Counted from the stretch's first letter, positions 1 through 8,599 are shown. The stretch: 24,850 nt of DNA from Granulicatella adiacens (GCA_018364485.1 JAGZLX010000022.1:1-24850), one strand, 5' to 3'. A program made the numbers and translations. The notes: generated by a model from the letters alone, not told the origin.

Positions 1-18
1 AAAGGAGAGGTGTTTGCA

Positions 19-489
19 ATGCAATGTCCAAAATGTAAAAACAATGGTTCTCGCGTAGTTGATAGTCGTCCAGCCGATGATGGCCGTTCTATTCGTAGAA
101 GAAGAGAATGCGAAGAATGTGGCTACCGTTTTACAACATTCGAGCGCTTAGAAAAGGCGCCATTGCTTGTGATTAAGCGAAATGGGAATCGTGAAGAATT
201 TAGCCGTGAAAAATTATTAAACGGATTAGTTCGTTCAGCAGAAAAACGTCCAGTCTCACTCGGGCAATTAGAAAATATCGTGAATGAAATCGAACGTTCC
301 ATCAACCAAGAGGGAGAAAATGAAGTGTCAAGCACTCTTATTGGGGAAATGGTGATGGATCACTTAGCCAAAATTGATGATATTGCATATATTCGTTTTG
401 CGAGTGTGTATCGTCAATTTACAGACCGCAAAATGTTCTTAAAAGAATTAGAAAGAATGTCTATGATTATGGACAGCCAAGAAAAATAG
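19..489 (+). CDS. nrdR: Transcriptional repressor NrdR
   Basis: NrdR is a zinc-ribbon/ATP-cone protein that senses (d)ATP and represses ribonucleotide reductase genes. The 156-residue product has the family's usual length. Cys3 and Cys6 pair with Cys31 and Cys34 to form the zinc ribbon, followed by a basic Arg-rich stretch. The ATP-cone occupies about residues 49-139 and opens with a VIKRNG segment. I chose the ATG at 19 because the family begins Met-x-Cys-Pro and because a strong AAAGGAGAGG ribosome site at 1-10 is correctly spaced for it. The GTG at 10 overlaps that site. dnaB starts 15 nt after the stop, so the genes are probably co-transcribed, which is the usual nrdR-dnaB-dnaI arrangement in Firmicutes. 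The promoter lies outside the window. Confidence 0.96.
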   Translation: MQCPKCKNNGSRVVDSRPADDGRSIRRRRECEECGYRFTTFERLEKAPLLVIKRNGNREEFSREKLLNGLVRSAEKRPVSLGQLENIVNEIERSINQEGENEVSSTLIGEMVMDHLAKIDDIAYIRFASVYRQFTDRKMFLKELERMSMIMDSQEK

Positions 490-504
490 GAAGGAATTAC
501 AAGA

Positions 505-1944
505 ATGCACTCAAAAGAGTTTCCGTGGGCACAGTATAAGCCTAAAGACGGTATCCTCGTGGTACAACCTGTGTGGATTACCGAAAGAGAAATCCAATTT
601 TTAATGCAATTATACGCTCCGTTCATTGGAAAAGAAGCGACTCTTTTGTATGCGACTTTGTACGGTGAGTTATCTCCATCAGAGTATGAGAGTGAGGTTT
701 TCTCCATTTCTGAATTGTTGTCGATGACGAATTTAGGAATGCCAGACTTTTACTTAGCAAAAACTCGTTTGGAAGGGATTGGACTTTTAAAAACGTATCG
801 TAAGGAGCCAACTGCTTCACGTCCTCAAACGTACACGATGGAATTACAAGCGCCAACGTCTCCGCGTCTTTTTTTCAAAGATGCCTTGCTTTCGACATTA
901 TTGTTAAACCAAATCGGGAATCATCGTTTTGAAAAATTAAAACAACGATTCTTAGTGTCAAAACCAGGCGATTTAGGAGAAAACGAAAGTGCGCAATTTG
1001 AAGAAGCGTACCGGCTTCCTTATAACATGGAATCTTATACAAGAAACCACGCACAAGAAAATCGTATGGTCTTAGATAGCAAGCAACAACCTGAATTCGA
1101 GTTCACTTCGGATGTGGATTGGGATTTAATCGAAGGACTGTTAAAAACAGAATTCGTCGATTTGAGTTCCATTACAAAAGACGTTCGCAAAATCGTCGAT
1201 GCCTTGTACCGCGCATATGGATTCACGGAACAAGAAATTGCACAATTCTTAGTAATTGCGTCTGATTTAACAACGAAAGTCATTGATGAAGAGTTCTTGT
1301 TAAAATTAGGGCAAGAGGCGGCTCAAGATAAAGTGACGCAACTGCGTAATGAAGAAGTGGTTGAAGCATCTGTGGCCGAACCGACTGAAGTGCAAGTGGT
1401 GGAAGGGGCCTCTGAAGAAGAGTTAGCCATCCAGCAATTAATTCAAGCGGCTAAAGCAATGGCGCCAATCGACTTTGTTTCAAGCATCAAGGCGCAAAAG
1501 AAAGGCTATGTCTCAAAAGCAGAGAGACAATTAATTTTTGATTTAGTATCTGTTAGCGGCTTGCCAAACGAAGTGTTAAATATTTTATTCCACTATGCTT
1601 TGGTACAGCTCGATAATGCGACACTGGCTCGAAACTTTATCGATGCGATTGCCAACGACTGGGCTATAAAAGAAATTAAGACGGCTCAAGAGGCAATGGA
1701 AGCTGTACGTAACCGCGACTTGCAACGCGAAGTGAAACGAAAACAACAATTGCATAACGCAGGTAAGAATAACTACAGAAGACAGGGTGGCTATCAAGAA
1801 CAATTGCCAGATTGGGCAAAAGATTCTAATGCGAAGGAAAAACAAACTCCTGCTCCTAGTGAAGGCCAATCCACACAAGTTTCAAGTAATTTGGCTGAGC
1901 AAATCGCAAAATTAAAAACAAGTAATCAAAGAGAACAACAATAA
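505..1944 (+). CDS. dnaB: Replication initiation and membrane attachment protein DnaB
   Basis: In Firmicutes, DnaB (not the E. coli helicase of the same name) works with DnaD and DnaI to load the replicative helicase at oriC and during restart. The product is 479 residues, close to B. subtilis DnaB. Residues about 1-120 look like the winged-helix N-terminal domain. A DnaB/DnaD-type helical domain lies near 315-410. The last 60 residues are Gln/Lys-rich and low in complexity. A Glu/Val/Ala-rich acidic linker near 270-305 separates the folded parts. An AGGAAGG ribosome site precedes the ATG. The identification rests on overall resemblance and on the flanking nrdR and dnaI, which is diagnostic gene order. 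Confidence 0.93.
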   Translation: MHSKEFPWAQYKPKDGILVVQPVWITEREIQFLMQLYAPFIGKEATLLYATLYGELSPSEYESEVFSISELLSMTNLGMPDFYLAKTRLEGIGLLKTYRKEPTASRPQTYTMELQAPTSPRLFFKDALLSTLLLNQIGNHRFEKLKQRFLVSKPGDLGENESAQFEEAYRLPYNMESYTRNHAQENRMVLDSKQQPEFEFTSDVDWDLIEGLLKTEFVDLSSITKDVRKIVDALYRAYGFTEQEIAQFLVIASDLTTKVIDEEFLLKLGQEAAQDKVTQLRNEEVVEASVAEPTEVQVVEGASEEELAIQQLIQAAKAMAPIDFVSSIKAQKKGYVSKAERQLIFDLVSVSGLPNEVLNILFHYALVQLDNATLARNFIDAIANDWAIKEIKTAQEAMEAVRNRDLQREVKRKQQLHNAGKNNYRRQGGYQEQLPDWAKDSNAKEKQTPAPSEGQSTQVSSNLAEQIAKLKTSNQREQQ

Positions 1945-1958
1945 CGGAGGTGAACGAA

Positions 1959-2882
1959 TTGGAAGGATTAAAAGGATTTTTAGATCAAAGAGGAGCAACA
2001 CAAGGCATGCCGAACATGCAAGCCATCGAAAAAGAAATCTTTGAAGATGAAGATGTAAAAGCTTTTCTTGAACAACATAAAGAAGAATTGACTCCGGAAG
2101 CTATTCGTAAAGGAATGTCTGCGTTATTGGAGTTCCGAATGGAAAGAGATGCTAGAAAGAACAACAGGGAAGTGAAAGCTCCAGGGCTTGAACCATGTTT
2201 AGAAGTGCATAACGGATTTATTTTAGTGAATTACAAACGTACCGAAGAAGCAATTCGCGAGGAAATAGAACGCAAGCGTAGACGCCTCATTCATTCGATT
2301 AATATGCCAAAAAATATCGCGGAAGCACGTTTCTCTGATACGGCACTTACAAAAGAGAGAGAAGATGTCATTGGAGAATTATTGAAATTCATCAATAGTT
2401 ACAAACCAAATAGTACTGAATACCAAAAAGGATTGTATTTAGCAGGCCCTTTTGGTGTTGGTAAGACGTATATGATGGGCGCTTTAGCAAACGAGCTTTC
2501 TGAGAATGGCGTTGAAACGACGCTTGTCAATGTTCCAACGTACAGTGCAGAAATTAAGCAAGCTATTGCGACAAATACCGTTGAAGCGAAATTAGTATCG
2601 ATTAAAAACACACCAATCTTAGTATTGGATGATATTGGTGCGGAAATGAATAGCGCATGGTTCAGAGATGAAGTGTTGATGGTCATCTTACAACACCGTA
2701 TGTTACAAGAATTACCAACGTTCTTCACATCGAACTTCACGATTGATCAGTTAGAAGCGCATTTTGCTCATTCAAACAAAGGAGACCAAGAACTTCTTAA
2801 AGCAAAACGATTGATTGAACGAATTCGTTTCTTAGCAAAAGAGTATTTTGTCGATGGACAAAACCACAGAAATCCATCCTAG
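1959..2882 (+). CDS. dnaI: Primosomal protein DnaI (helicase loader)
   Basis: DnaI is an AAA+ ATPase that loads the replicative helicase onto DNA with DnaB and DnaD. The 307-residue product has an N-terminal helicase-binding region (residues 1-110) and an AAA+ C-terminal domain. Walker A is GPFGVGKT (163-170) and Walker B is ILVLDDIGAE (220-229). I chose the TTG at 1959 because GGAGGTG (1946-1952) is a near-perfect ribosome site 6 nt upstream. The in-frame GTG at 1950 lies inside that site. The gene follows dnaB by 14 nt and ends the operon. I see no terminator after it; the thrS promoter and T-box leader begin within about 10 nt of the stop. Confidence 0.95.
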   Translation: MEGLKGFLDQRGATQGMPNMQAIEKEIFEDEDVKAFLEQHKEELTPEAIRKGMSALLEFRMERDARKNNREVKAPGLEPCLEVHNGFILVNYKRTEEAIREEIERKRRRLIHSINMPKNIAEARFSDTALTKEREDVIGELLKFINSYKPNSTEYQKGLYLAGPFGVGKTYMMGALANELSENGVETTLVNVPTYSAEIKQAIATNTVEAKLVSIKNTPILVLDDIGAEMNSAWFRDEVLMVILQHRMLQELPTFFTSNFTIDQLEAHFAHSNKGDQELLKAKRLIERIRFLAKEYFVDGQNHRNPS

Positions 2883-2892
2883 ATGAAAATGC

Positions 2893-2921
2893 TTGAAAAT
2901 ATGAAAGATTAGTGGTTAAAT
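2893..2921 (+). promoter_or_regulatory. Probable thrS promoter
   Basis: The -35 element is TTGAAA (2893-2898). After a 17-nt spacer comes TTAAAT (2916-2921), preceded by TGG, which gives an extended -10. Transcription would begin near 2928, just before the T-box leader. Read-through from dnaI is also possible, because no terminator separates them. Confidence 0.5.
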
Positions 2922-2927
2922 ACTAAT

Positions 2928-3179
2928 GAACTAAATATTTTGAAAATGATGAAAAAGACAAGAAACTATCTCTTGGTTACATTTCAGCGAGAAGTGGGTT
3001 GGTGCAACACTTCATCCGGAATAGTTTTACCACTTTTGAATCTTTGCTTGAATTCAGTAGAGCAAGGCGCATCGGAGCGTTATTCCGTTGAGGTTCATCT
3101 TTTTTGATGAACAAATTTGGGTGGAACCACGTAGAATATGACGTCCCATAGTTTGCAGTAGCAGACTATGGGATTTTTT
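2928..3179 (+). promoter_or_regulatory. T-box riboswitch leader of thrS
   Basis: This is a tRNA-sensing leader. The hallmark T-box sequence GGGTGGAACCACG (3119-3131) is present and is followed by a CGTCCC segment that can form the antiterminator. A hairpin with 7-bp arms at 3093-3099 and 3106-3112 lies just upstream, in the stem III position. A stem I region spans about 2935-3060, with a distal helix GAAGTG/CACTTC. The specifier is probably the ACC at 3029-3031, which would read threonine and match thrS. That assignment is tentative because I folded stem I by eye. Uncharged tRNA-Thr would stabilise the antiterminator and switch thrS on. Confidence 0.92.
3144..3179 (+). terminator. T-box intrinsic terminator
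   Basis: The arms TCCCATAGT (3144-3152) and ACTATGGGA (3165-3173) are perfectly complementary. Four further pairs close an AGTA loop, and six T follow. The 5' arm overlaps the antiterminator partner CGTCCC, which is the expected mutually exclusive switch. Confidence 0.9.
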
Positions 3180-3217
3180 GTTTATTTCAGAAATTTCAAA
3201 AAGAAAGAAGGAAGAAA

Positions 3218-5167
3218 ATGTCAATGATTAAAATTACTTTTCCAGATGGTGCCGTTAAGGAGTTTCCAAAAGGAATTACAGTAAAAGAAGTTGCAGAAAG
3301 CATTAGCAAAAGTTTAGCGAAAAAAGCATTAGCAGGTAAAGTGAACGGAGAATTAGTAGACTTCGATCGTCCAATCGAAGAAGATGCTTCTATCGAAATC
3401 GTTACACCAGATCACGAAGATGCATTAGGAATCTTACGTCACTCAACAGCACACCTATTAGCACATGCATTAACTCGTTTATACCCAGGAATTCACTTCG
3501 GAGTTGGACCTGCGATTGAAACAGGATTCTACTACGATACTGATATGCCAAATCAATTAACTGAAGATGCTCTTCCAGAAGTGGAAGCAGAAATGATGAA
3601 AATCGTTAAAGAAAACTACCCAATCGTTCGTCGTGAAGTAAGCCGCCAAGAAGCGTTAGAAATCTTCGCTAACGACCCTTATAAAGTAGAGTTAATTAAC
3701 GGTTTACCAGAAGATGAAACAATCACTGTTTACCAACAAGAAGACTTTGTTGACTTATGTCGTGGTATCCACGTTCCTTCAACAGGACGTATCCAAGTCT
3801 TCAAACTATTATCACTTGCGGGAGCTTACTGGAGAGGTGACTCTAACAACAAGATGATGCAACGTGTTTACGGTACAGCATTCTTCGATAAAGCAGACTT
3901 AAAAGAATTCTTGAAGATGCGTGAAGAAGCTAAAGAACGTGACCACCGTAAATTAGGGAAAGAATTAGACTTATTCATGATTAGCCAAGAAGTTGGGTCA
4001 GGATTACCATTCTGGTTACCAAAAGGGGCTACAATCCGTCGTACAATCGAACGTTACATCGTGGATAAAGAAATCAGCCTTGGATACCAACACGTGTACA
4101 CTCCAGTTATGGCTGATGTAGGTCTTTACAAAACTTCAGGTCACTGGGCTCACTATCAAGAAGATATGTTCCCACCAATGGACATGGGCGATGGCGAAAT
4201 GCTTGTATTACGTCCAATGAACTGTCCTCACCACATGATGGTTTATAAAAACCACATCCACAGCTACCGTGAATTACCAATTCGTATTGCTGAATTAGGA
4301 ATGATGCACCGTTATGAAAAATCAGGTGCGTTATCAGGTTTACAACGTGTACGTGAAATGACTCTTAACGATGGACATACATTCGTTCGTCCAGACCAAA
4401 TTAAAGACGAATTCAAACGTATCTTAGACTTAATCCGTGAAGTATATAGTGACTTCAATGTTAAAGACTACCGCTTCCGTTTAAGCTATCGTGATCCAGA
4501 AGATAAACATAAATACTTCGATGACGATGAAATGTGGAACAAAGCAGAATCAATGTTAAAAGAAGCCATGGATGAAATGGGATTAGAATACTTCGAAGCT
4601 ATCGGTGAAGCAGCATTCTACGGTCCTAAATTAGATATTCAATTCCGTACAGCAATGGGATTAGAAGAAACAATGTCTACAATCCAATTAGACTTCTTAT
4701 TACCAGAACGCTTCGACTTAACATACGTTGGTGAAGATGGAGATAACACTCACCGTCCAGTGGTTATCCACCGTGGGGTTGTATCTACTGCAGAACGTTT
4801 CGTAGCTTACTTAATCGAAGAATACAAAGGAGCATTCCCAACTTGGTTAGCTCCAGTTCAAGCAACAATCATTCCTGTAAGTGTGGAACATCATTATGAT
4901 GCTGCACGTGAGTTGAAAGAAAAAATGGCTCGCTTAGGAATGCGTGTAGAACTTGATGACCGTAATGAAAAAATGGGTTACAAGATTCGTGCATCTCAAA
5001 CTCAAAAGATTCCTTATCAATTAGTAATTGGGGATAAAGAGGTTGAAGAAGGTACTGTAACTGTTCGTCGTTATGGTTCTAAAGAAACTAAATCAATGTC
5101 TGTTGAAGCGTACTTAGAATACGTACAACGCGAGATTGCAAACTTCTCTCGTCCGCTTGAAGACTAA
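3218..5167 (+). CDS. thrS: Threonyl-tRNA synthetase
   Basis: This class II aminoacyl-tRNA synthetase charges tRNA-Thr. The product is 649 residues and full length. It has an N-terminal TGS domain (about 1-65) and an editing domain with the HSTAH motif (75-79) and CRGIH (181-185). The catalytic core has the zinc ligands Cys336 (in MNCPHH), His387 and His518 (VIHRG), and motif 2 around RYEKSG. The C-terminal anticodon-binding domain covers about the last 110 residues. A weak AGGAAG site precedes the ATG at 3218; the ATG at 3224 is a possible alternative two codons in. Expression is likely controlled by the T-box leader directly upstream. The gene is monocistronic, with a terminator right after the stop. 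Confidence 0.98.
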   Translation: MSMIKITFPDGAVKEFPKGITVKEVAESISKSLAKKALAGKVNGELVDFDRPIEEDASIEIVTPDHEDALGILRHSTAHLLAHALTRLYPGIHFGVGPAIETGFYYDTDMPNQLTEDALPEVEAEMMKIVKENYPIVRREVSRQEALEIFANDPYKVELINGLPEDETITVYQQEDFVDLCRGIHVPSTGRIQVFKLLSLAGAYWRGDSNNKMMQRVYGTAFFDKADLKEFLKMREEAKERDHRKLGKELDLFMISQEVGSGLPFWLPKGATIRRTIERYIVDKEISLGYQHVYTPVMADVGLYKTSGHWAHYQEDMFPPMDMGDGEMLVLRPMNCPHHMMVYKNHIHSYRELPIRIAELGMMHRYEKSGALSGLQRVREMTLNDGHTFVRPDQIKDEFKRILDLIREVYSDFNVKDYRFRLSYRDPEDKHKYFDDDEMWNKAESMLKEAMDEMGLEYFEAIGEAAFYGPKLDIQFRTAMGLEETMSTIQLDFLLPERFDLTYVGEDGDNTHRPVVIHRGVVSTAERFVAYLIEEYKGAFPTWLAPVQATIIPVSVEHHYDAARELKEKMARLGMRVELDDRNEKMGYKIRASQTQKIPYQLVIGDKEVEEGTVTVRRYGSKETKSMSVEAYLEYVQREIANFSRPLED

Positions 5168-5173
5168 TTTTTC

Positions 5174-5203
5174 AAAGGCTCGTAGCAATACGAGTCTTTT
5201 TTT
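5174..5203 (+). terminator. thrS terminator
   Basis: The stem GGCTCGTA (5177-5184) pairs with TACGAGTC (5189-5196) through one G-T wobble and a GCAA loop, followed by seven T. The AAA before the stem can also pair with the T run. Confidence 0.9.
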
Positions 5204-5222
5204 GTGCTTAATTATAAATATA

Positions 5223-5578
5223 AAACCGAAGGTTTTGATTTATGGCGGTGTGTGGTTTGAGAATGATTGGGGGCTACTTAATAAAATATATTGAAGTGTG
5301 GTTTTTAATAGAAGTTTCGTTCTTTCGAATCATTGCGGATGTCTTCATAAAAGCTGTAATGGGATACCGGTTCGAGCCTAGGGTCTCTCACCTTCAAAGC
5401 CTCAAAAACGGGAGTAAGGAATAAATTCCTAACTCCCGTTAATTCGTTTTGATATGATTCCCCATTACTGCTTTTATAGAATCCGCATGATTCTCCAGAA
5501 CGAAGGATTAAACATCTATTCGTCTATTTTATAAAGTGAGCGATGCTTCTTAGACCGCCATAAATCAAAATGCGGTTA
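5223..5578. repeat. Long imperfect palindrome (MITE-like or giant hairpin)
   Basis: A 17-bp perfect terminal inverted repeat, TTTTGATTTATGGCGGT, lies at 5233-5249 with its complement at 5554-5570. An imperfect AACCG extension lies outside each arm. A second homologous block sits inside: about 5315-5363 against the complement of about 5459-5506, sharing segments such as TTCGTTCT, GCGGAT, CATAAAAG/TATAAAAG and GTAATGGG. The centre is a strong hairpin, AACGGGAGT (5407-5415) with ACTCCCGTT (5432-5440), plus five inner pairs and a TAAA loop. The left arm carries about 25 extra bases. No transposase and no clear target duplication is visible. It could be a non-autonomous element or a structured RNA; copy number in the genome would decide. 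The 110 bases after it (5579-5691) show nothing I recognise. Confidence 0.75.
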
Positions 5579-5691
5579 GAAAAAGACGAGTCTTGTGAGA
5601 AATTAGTTATCGCTAAAATTGGAGCGTCCGCTGGTGTTTTTTATGGAGTGTGTGCTGGTGCTTCTGAAGTGGAAATAGTGGGGGTGGATGT

Positions 5692-5720
5692 TTGACAAAA
5701 TCACATTCCAAAGTTAAGAT
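5692..5720 (+). promoter_or_regulatory. Promoter upstream of the MATE gene
   Basis: A consensus -35 TTGACA (5692-5697), an exact 17-nt spacer and a -10 TAAGAT (5715-5720) are present. Initiation would fall near 5727, only about ten bases before an intrinsic terminator. Confidence 0.7.
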
Positions 5721-5735
5721 AAATGTATTGGTAGA

Positions 5736-5763
5736 TCTCTCCGCGTGTGGAGGGACTTTTTTT
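5736..5763 (+). terminator. Leader terminator or attenuator before the MATE gene
   Basis: The arms TCTCTCC (5736-5742) and GGAGGGA (5749-5755) form a 7-bp stem with one wobble and a GCGTGT loop. A C and seven T follow. It sits between the promoter and the MATE start codon, so a transcript from that promoter would often stop at about 37 nt unless the hairpin is bypassed. Confidence 0.75.
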
Positions 5764-5798
5764 ATGCATATATACAATAATTGAGAAGGAGAGTTTTA

Positions 5799-7178
5799 AT
5801 GGTAGTTGAAGAAAAACAAAATCCATTGGGATACGAAAAAATTAGTATATTGATTCGAAAAATGGCGATTCCTGCGATTGTCGCGAATGTGGTAAATGCT
5901 CTTTATAATATCGTCGACCAAATTTTTATTGGGCAAGGGGTAGGTTATTTAGGGAATGCGGCAACGAATATTGCCTTTCCAATTACGACACTTTGTATGG
6001 CGATTGGGTTAATGGTTGGAGTGGGTGCTGCATCGAACTTTAACTTGGCGCTAGGTCGAAAAGAAGACAAACATGCGCGTGAGGTTGCTGGAACTGCAGT
6101 GGTCCTGTTGATAACTGCGGGGATAATCATTATGAGTGTGGTTCTATTATTCTTACAACCGCTATTAATCTTATTCGGTGCCACTGATCAGATTCTAGGA
6201 TATGCCAGTGAATATGCTGGGATTACGGCGGTAGGAATTCCGTTCTTTATGATTTCGATTGGGTTTAATCCGCTAGTCCGTGCAGATGGTAGAGCGACCT
6301 ATTCAATGATGGCAATTGTGGTAGGGGCATTGCTCAATACAGTGTTAGACCCGTTATTCATCTTTGGATTCAATATGGGGATTGCTGGGGCTGCTTGGGC
6401 GACGGTGATTAGTCAAATTGTTTCGGCAGTCGTGTTGCTTGCCTGTATTCCACGATTTAGATCGGTTCATTTTGAACGTAGTGATTTTAAATTATCATTT
6501 GAAGATGTGAAAGTCATTGCGTCTCTTGGATTGACATCGTTCATTTTCCAAATTTCTGCGACGATTGTACAAATCACATCGAACAACTTACTTCGTACAT
6601 ACGGGGCTCAATCGGTGTATGGTAGTGATATTCCAATTGCGGTCGGTGGTGTTGTAAGTAAAATCTTTGTTATCTTTGTCGCTGTAACGATTGGATTGAA
6701 CCAAGGCGCACAACCGATTTTAGGATTTAACTACGGTGCGAAGAAATATTCACGTGTTCACGAAACGATGAACTTACTCTTAAAAGTAACCGTGATTTTA
6801 TCAACCATTTTATGGGTTCTATTCGAAGCTTTTCCGTTACAACTCATTCAAATGTTTGGGAGCGGGGAAGAGCTCTACTATGAATTTGGAGTTCGATATG
6901 CGCGTGCCTTCTTATTCTTCACCTTCATTAACGGCGCAACCATTATTGTAACAACGTTTTTCCCAGCAATTGGAAAAGCGAAATTAGGAGCGATTCTATC
7001 GCTAACACGCCAATTATTTGTACTGCTTCCAGTGATGCTTCTTCTTTCAACACTATTTGGAGTAGACGGACTTATTTATTCTGGACCTGTTTCAGACTTG
7101 ATTTCATTCACGATTTGTATCGCTGTGTATATTAATCAAATGCGCAAGATTCCAAAGGTGGACGAACTTCTGGTATAA
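5799..7178 (+). CDS. MATE family multidrug/Na+ antiporter
   Basis: This is an integral membrane efflux protein, 459 residues long, with about twelve hydrophobic segments in two similar halves, as in MATE transporters of the MepA/NorM type. The N-terminal segment with IPAIVANVVNALYNIVDQIF and the repeat-like region around IGLNQGAQPILGFNYGA are typical of the MepA/DinF-like branch. Substrates cannot be read from the sequence; expulsion of cationic drugs driven by Na+ or H+ is the family activity. I chose the ATG at 5799 because AGAAGGAGAG (5784-5793) is an ideal ribosome site; the upstream in-frame TTG at 5781 precedes that site. The last codons overlap an extended -10 box serving the next gene. 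Confidence 0.9.
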   Translation: MVVEEKQNPLGYEKISILIRKMAIPAIVANVVNALYNIVDQIFIGQGVGYLGNAATNIAFPITTLCMAIGLMVGVGAASNFNLALGRKEDKHAREVAGTAVVLLITAGIIIMSVVLLFLQPLLILFGATDQILGYASEYAGITAVGIPFFMISIGFNPLVRADGRATYSMMAIVVGALLNTVLDPLFIFGFNMGIAGAAWATVISQIVSAVVLLACIPRFRSVHFERSDFKLSFEDVKVIASLGLTSFIFQISATIVQITSNNLLRTYGAQSVYGSDIPIAVGGVVSKIFVIFVAVTIGLNQGAQPILGFNYGAKKYSRVHETMNLLLKVTVILSTILWVLFEAFPLQLIQMFGSGEELYYEFGVRYARAFLFFTFINGATIIVTTFFPAIGKAKLGAILSLTRQLFVLLPVMLLLSTLFGVDGLIYSGPVSDLISFTICIAVYINQMRKIPKVDELLV

Positions 7179-7179
7179 T
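7171..7179 (+). promoter_or_regulatory. Extended -10 promoter for the dGTPase gene
   Basis: TGGTATAAT (7171-7179) is a perfect extended -10 overlapping the stop codon of the MATE gene, with no good -35. Initiation near 7186 would leave a leader of about 23 nt carrying the GGAAGGGG ribosome site. Confidence 0.6.
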
Positions 7180-7208
7180 GATTGGAAGCAATGGAAGGGG
7201 TATGATTT

Positions 7209-8591
7209 ATGGAATGGTCTAAATTACTATCAACAAAACGTCTTTCTGGTAAAGAAGCGACACATCGTAACGAGTTTGACGATGATTATAAACGAATTGT
7301 AACGAGTCCTTCTTTTCGAAGATTACAAGATAAGACACAAGTATTTCCGCTAGAGCGCTTGGATTTTATTCATACGCGACTAACGCACTCATTAGAAGTA
7401 GCGATGGTGGCTCGTTCACTGGCAAAAGAAATTGTCATTTTATTGCAAGAGGAAGTGCAGAAGAAACCTTGTAGCAGTAAAGAGGAAATGATTGCTCGAC
7501 AAGAAGATGTATTGAAAATTGTTGAATGTGCGAGCCTCGTTCATGACCTTGGTAACCCTCCATATGGACACTTTGGGGAAGATATTATTCGTCAATGGTT
7601 CAAGAAGAACTTGCCAAGTATCTTAAAAGAAAAAAGCGATGTAGCTGAAGAGTTCTTAGCGAGTCCATATGTGTATGATTTCTACCGTTTTGAAGGGAAT
7701 GCGCAATCGCTTCGTATTGTATCGAAGTTGCATGATTTTAAAGGGGAGTTTGACGGACTCGATTTAACAGCGGCAACGCTCAATACGATTCTAAAATATA
7801 CGTACCCATCTTCTCATAAGAAAACAGAAGAGATTACCTCTAAAAAAGTAGGGTATTTCTTTGCCGAAGAAGAAGCTTTTAAGACTGTCACAGAGATTAC
7901 AGGGGCGGGGACAAGTCGTCATCCGCTAACGTTTATTCTAGAAGCTGCAGACGATATTGCCTATCTGGTAGCTGACATGGAAGATGCGATTGGGAAAGGT
8001 GTCATTTCCTTTAGAGATGTGCGAGAGTTCTTACTAGAGAACTTGAGTAACGATGCCTATAACGCTCCGCATTCCGTTCATACCCGTGAAGTGTTAACAA
8101 CAATCGATGAGAAAGTCTTCAGCATCAACCGTTTCTTTGTGGATTTACGTGATAAATTAATCGACGGTGCCCGACATAATTTCGTGAATCATTATGATGA
8201 GATTATGGCAGGGACGTTTAACCAAGACTTGTTTAAAAATTCTTGGGCCGAAGATCTGTATGTAATTCTTCGTAGATTATCAGAAGAGAAGATTTATGAT
8301 CATAAGGGAATCTTGAGATTAGAAATTGCAGGATACACAACCCTCACTTATTTATTAGACAGCTTTGTGCCTTCATTAGTGTCGTACGATACGAACCGTC
8401 AATTAGACTATGTAGAGTTGAAGAAGATTGGCATTATTTCTGAAAGCCAAAAACGTTCATACCATTACTTTGCAGAAGGAAAGAGTGAAGTTGAAAAATT
8501 ATACTTACGCCTTCTATTAGCGACGGACTTCATTTCAGGAATGACAGATAGTTATTCGCACCGTCTCTATTTAGATATGGTTGGGATTTAA
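7209..8591 (+). CDS. dgt: HD-domain deoxyguanosinetriphosphate triphosphohydrolase
   Basis: The dGTPase family cleaves dNTPs to the nucleoside plus tripolyphosphate and helps set dNTP pools. The product is 460 residues. The HD metal site is visible as His60 in TRLTHSLEV, His112-Asp113 in LVHDLGNPPYGHFGE, and the AADDIAYL motif with Asp248/Asp249. The N-terminal FRRLQDKTQVFPL segment is typical of dGTPases. A loop of about 15 residues (83-98) separates the first His from the HD pair. The substrate may be broader than dGTP, since Gram-positive homologues are often allosteric dNTPases. The gene has its own promoter and a strong terminator. It sits next to MATE only by position; I see no functional link. 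Confidence 0.9.
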   Translation: MEWSKLLSTKRLSGKEATHRNEFDDDYKRIVTSPSFRRLQDKTQVFPLERLDFIHTRLTHSLEVAMVARSLAKEIVILLQEEVQKKPCSSKEEMIARQEDVLKIVECASLVHDLGNPPYGHFGEDIIRQWFKKNLPSILKEKSDVAEEFLASPYVYDFYRFEGNAQSLRIVSKLHDFKGEFDGLDLTAATLNTILKYTYPSSHKKTEEITSKKVGYFFAEEEAFKTVTEITGAGTSRHPLTFILEAADDIAYLVADMEDAIGKGVISFRDVREFLLENLSNDAYNAPHSVHTREVLTTIDEKVFSINRFFVDLRDKLIDGARHNFVNHYDEIMAGTFNQDLFKNSWAEDLYVILRRLSEEKIYDHKGILRLEIAGYTTLTYLLDSFVPSLVSYDTNRQLDYVELKKIGIISESQKRSYHYFAEGKSEVEKLYLRLLLATDFISGMTDSYSHRLYLDMVGI

Positions 8592-8599
8592 TGTGAAAG

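Noticed and set aside
10..18. GTG start for nrdR
   Set aside because: The GTG is inside the ribosome site. NrdR proteins start Met-x-Cys, which fits the ATG at 19.
5366..5393. GGTTCGAGCC resembling a tRNA T-loop, followed by ACC
   Set aside because: The flanking bases do not form the 5-bp T stem or an acceptor stem, and no anticodon arm is upstream.
5242..5424. A 60-codon open frame on the plus strand
   Set aside because: It lies entirely in the left arm and centre of the long palindrome, has no ribosome site, and its composition follows the repeat.
5570..5695. A 41-codon frame from an ATG at the palindrome edge, with a Gly/Ala/Val-rich product
   Set aside because: There is no ribosome site, the start lies in the repeat and the stop lies inside the -35 box of the MATE promoter. 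I have no family match, so a decayed fragment or chance is more likely.
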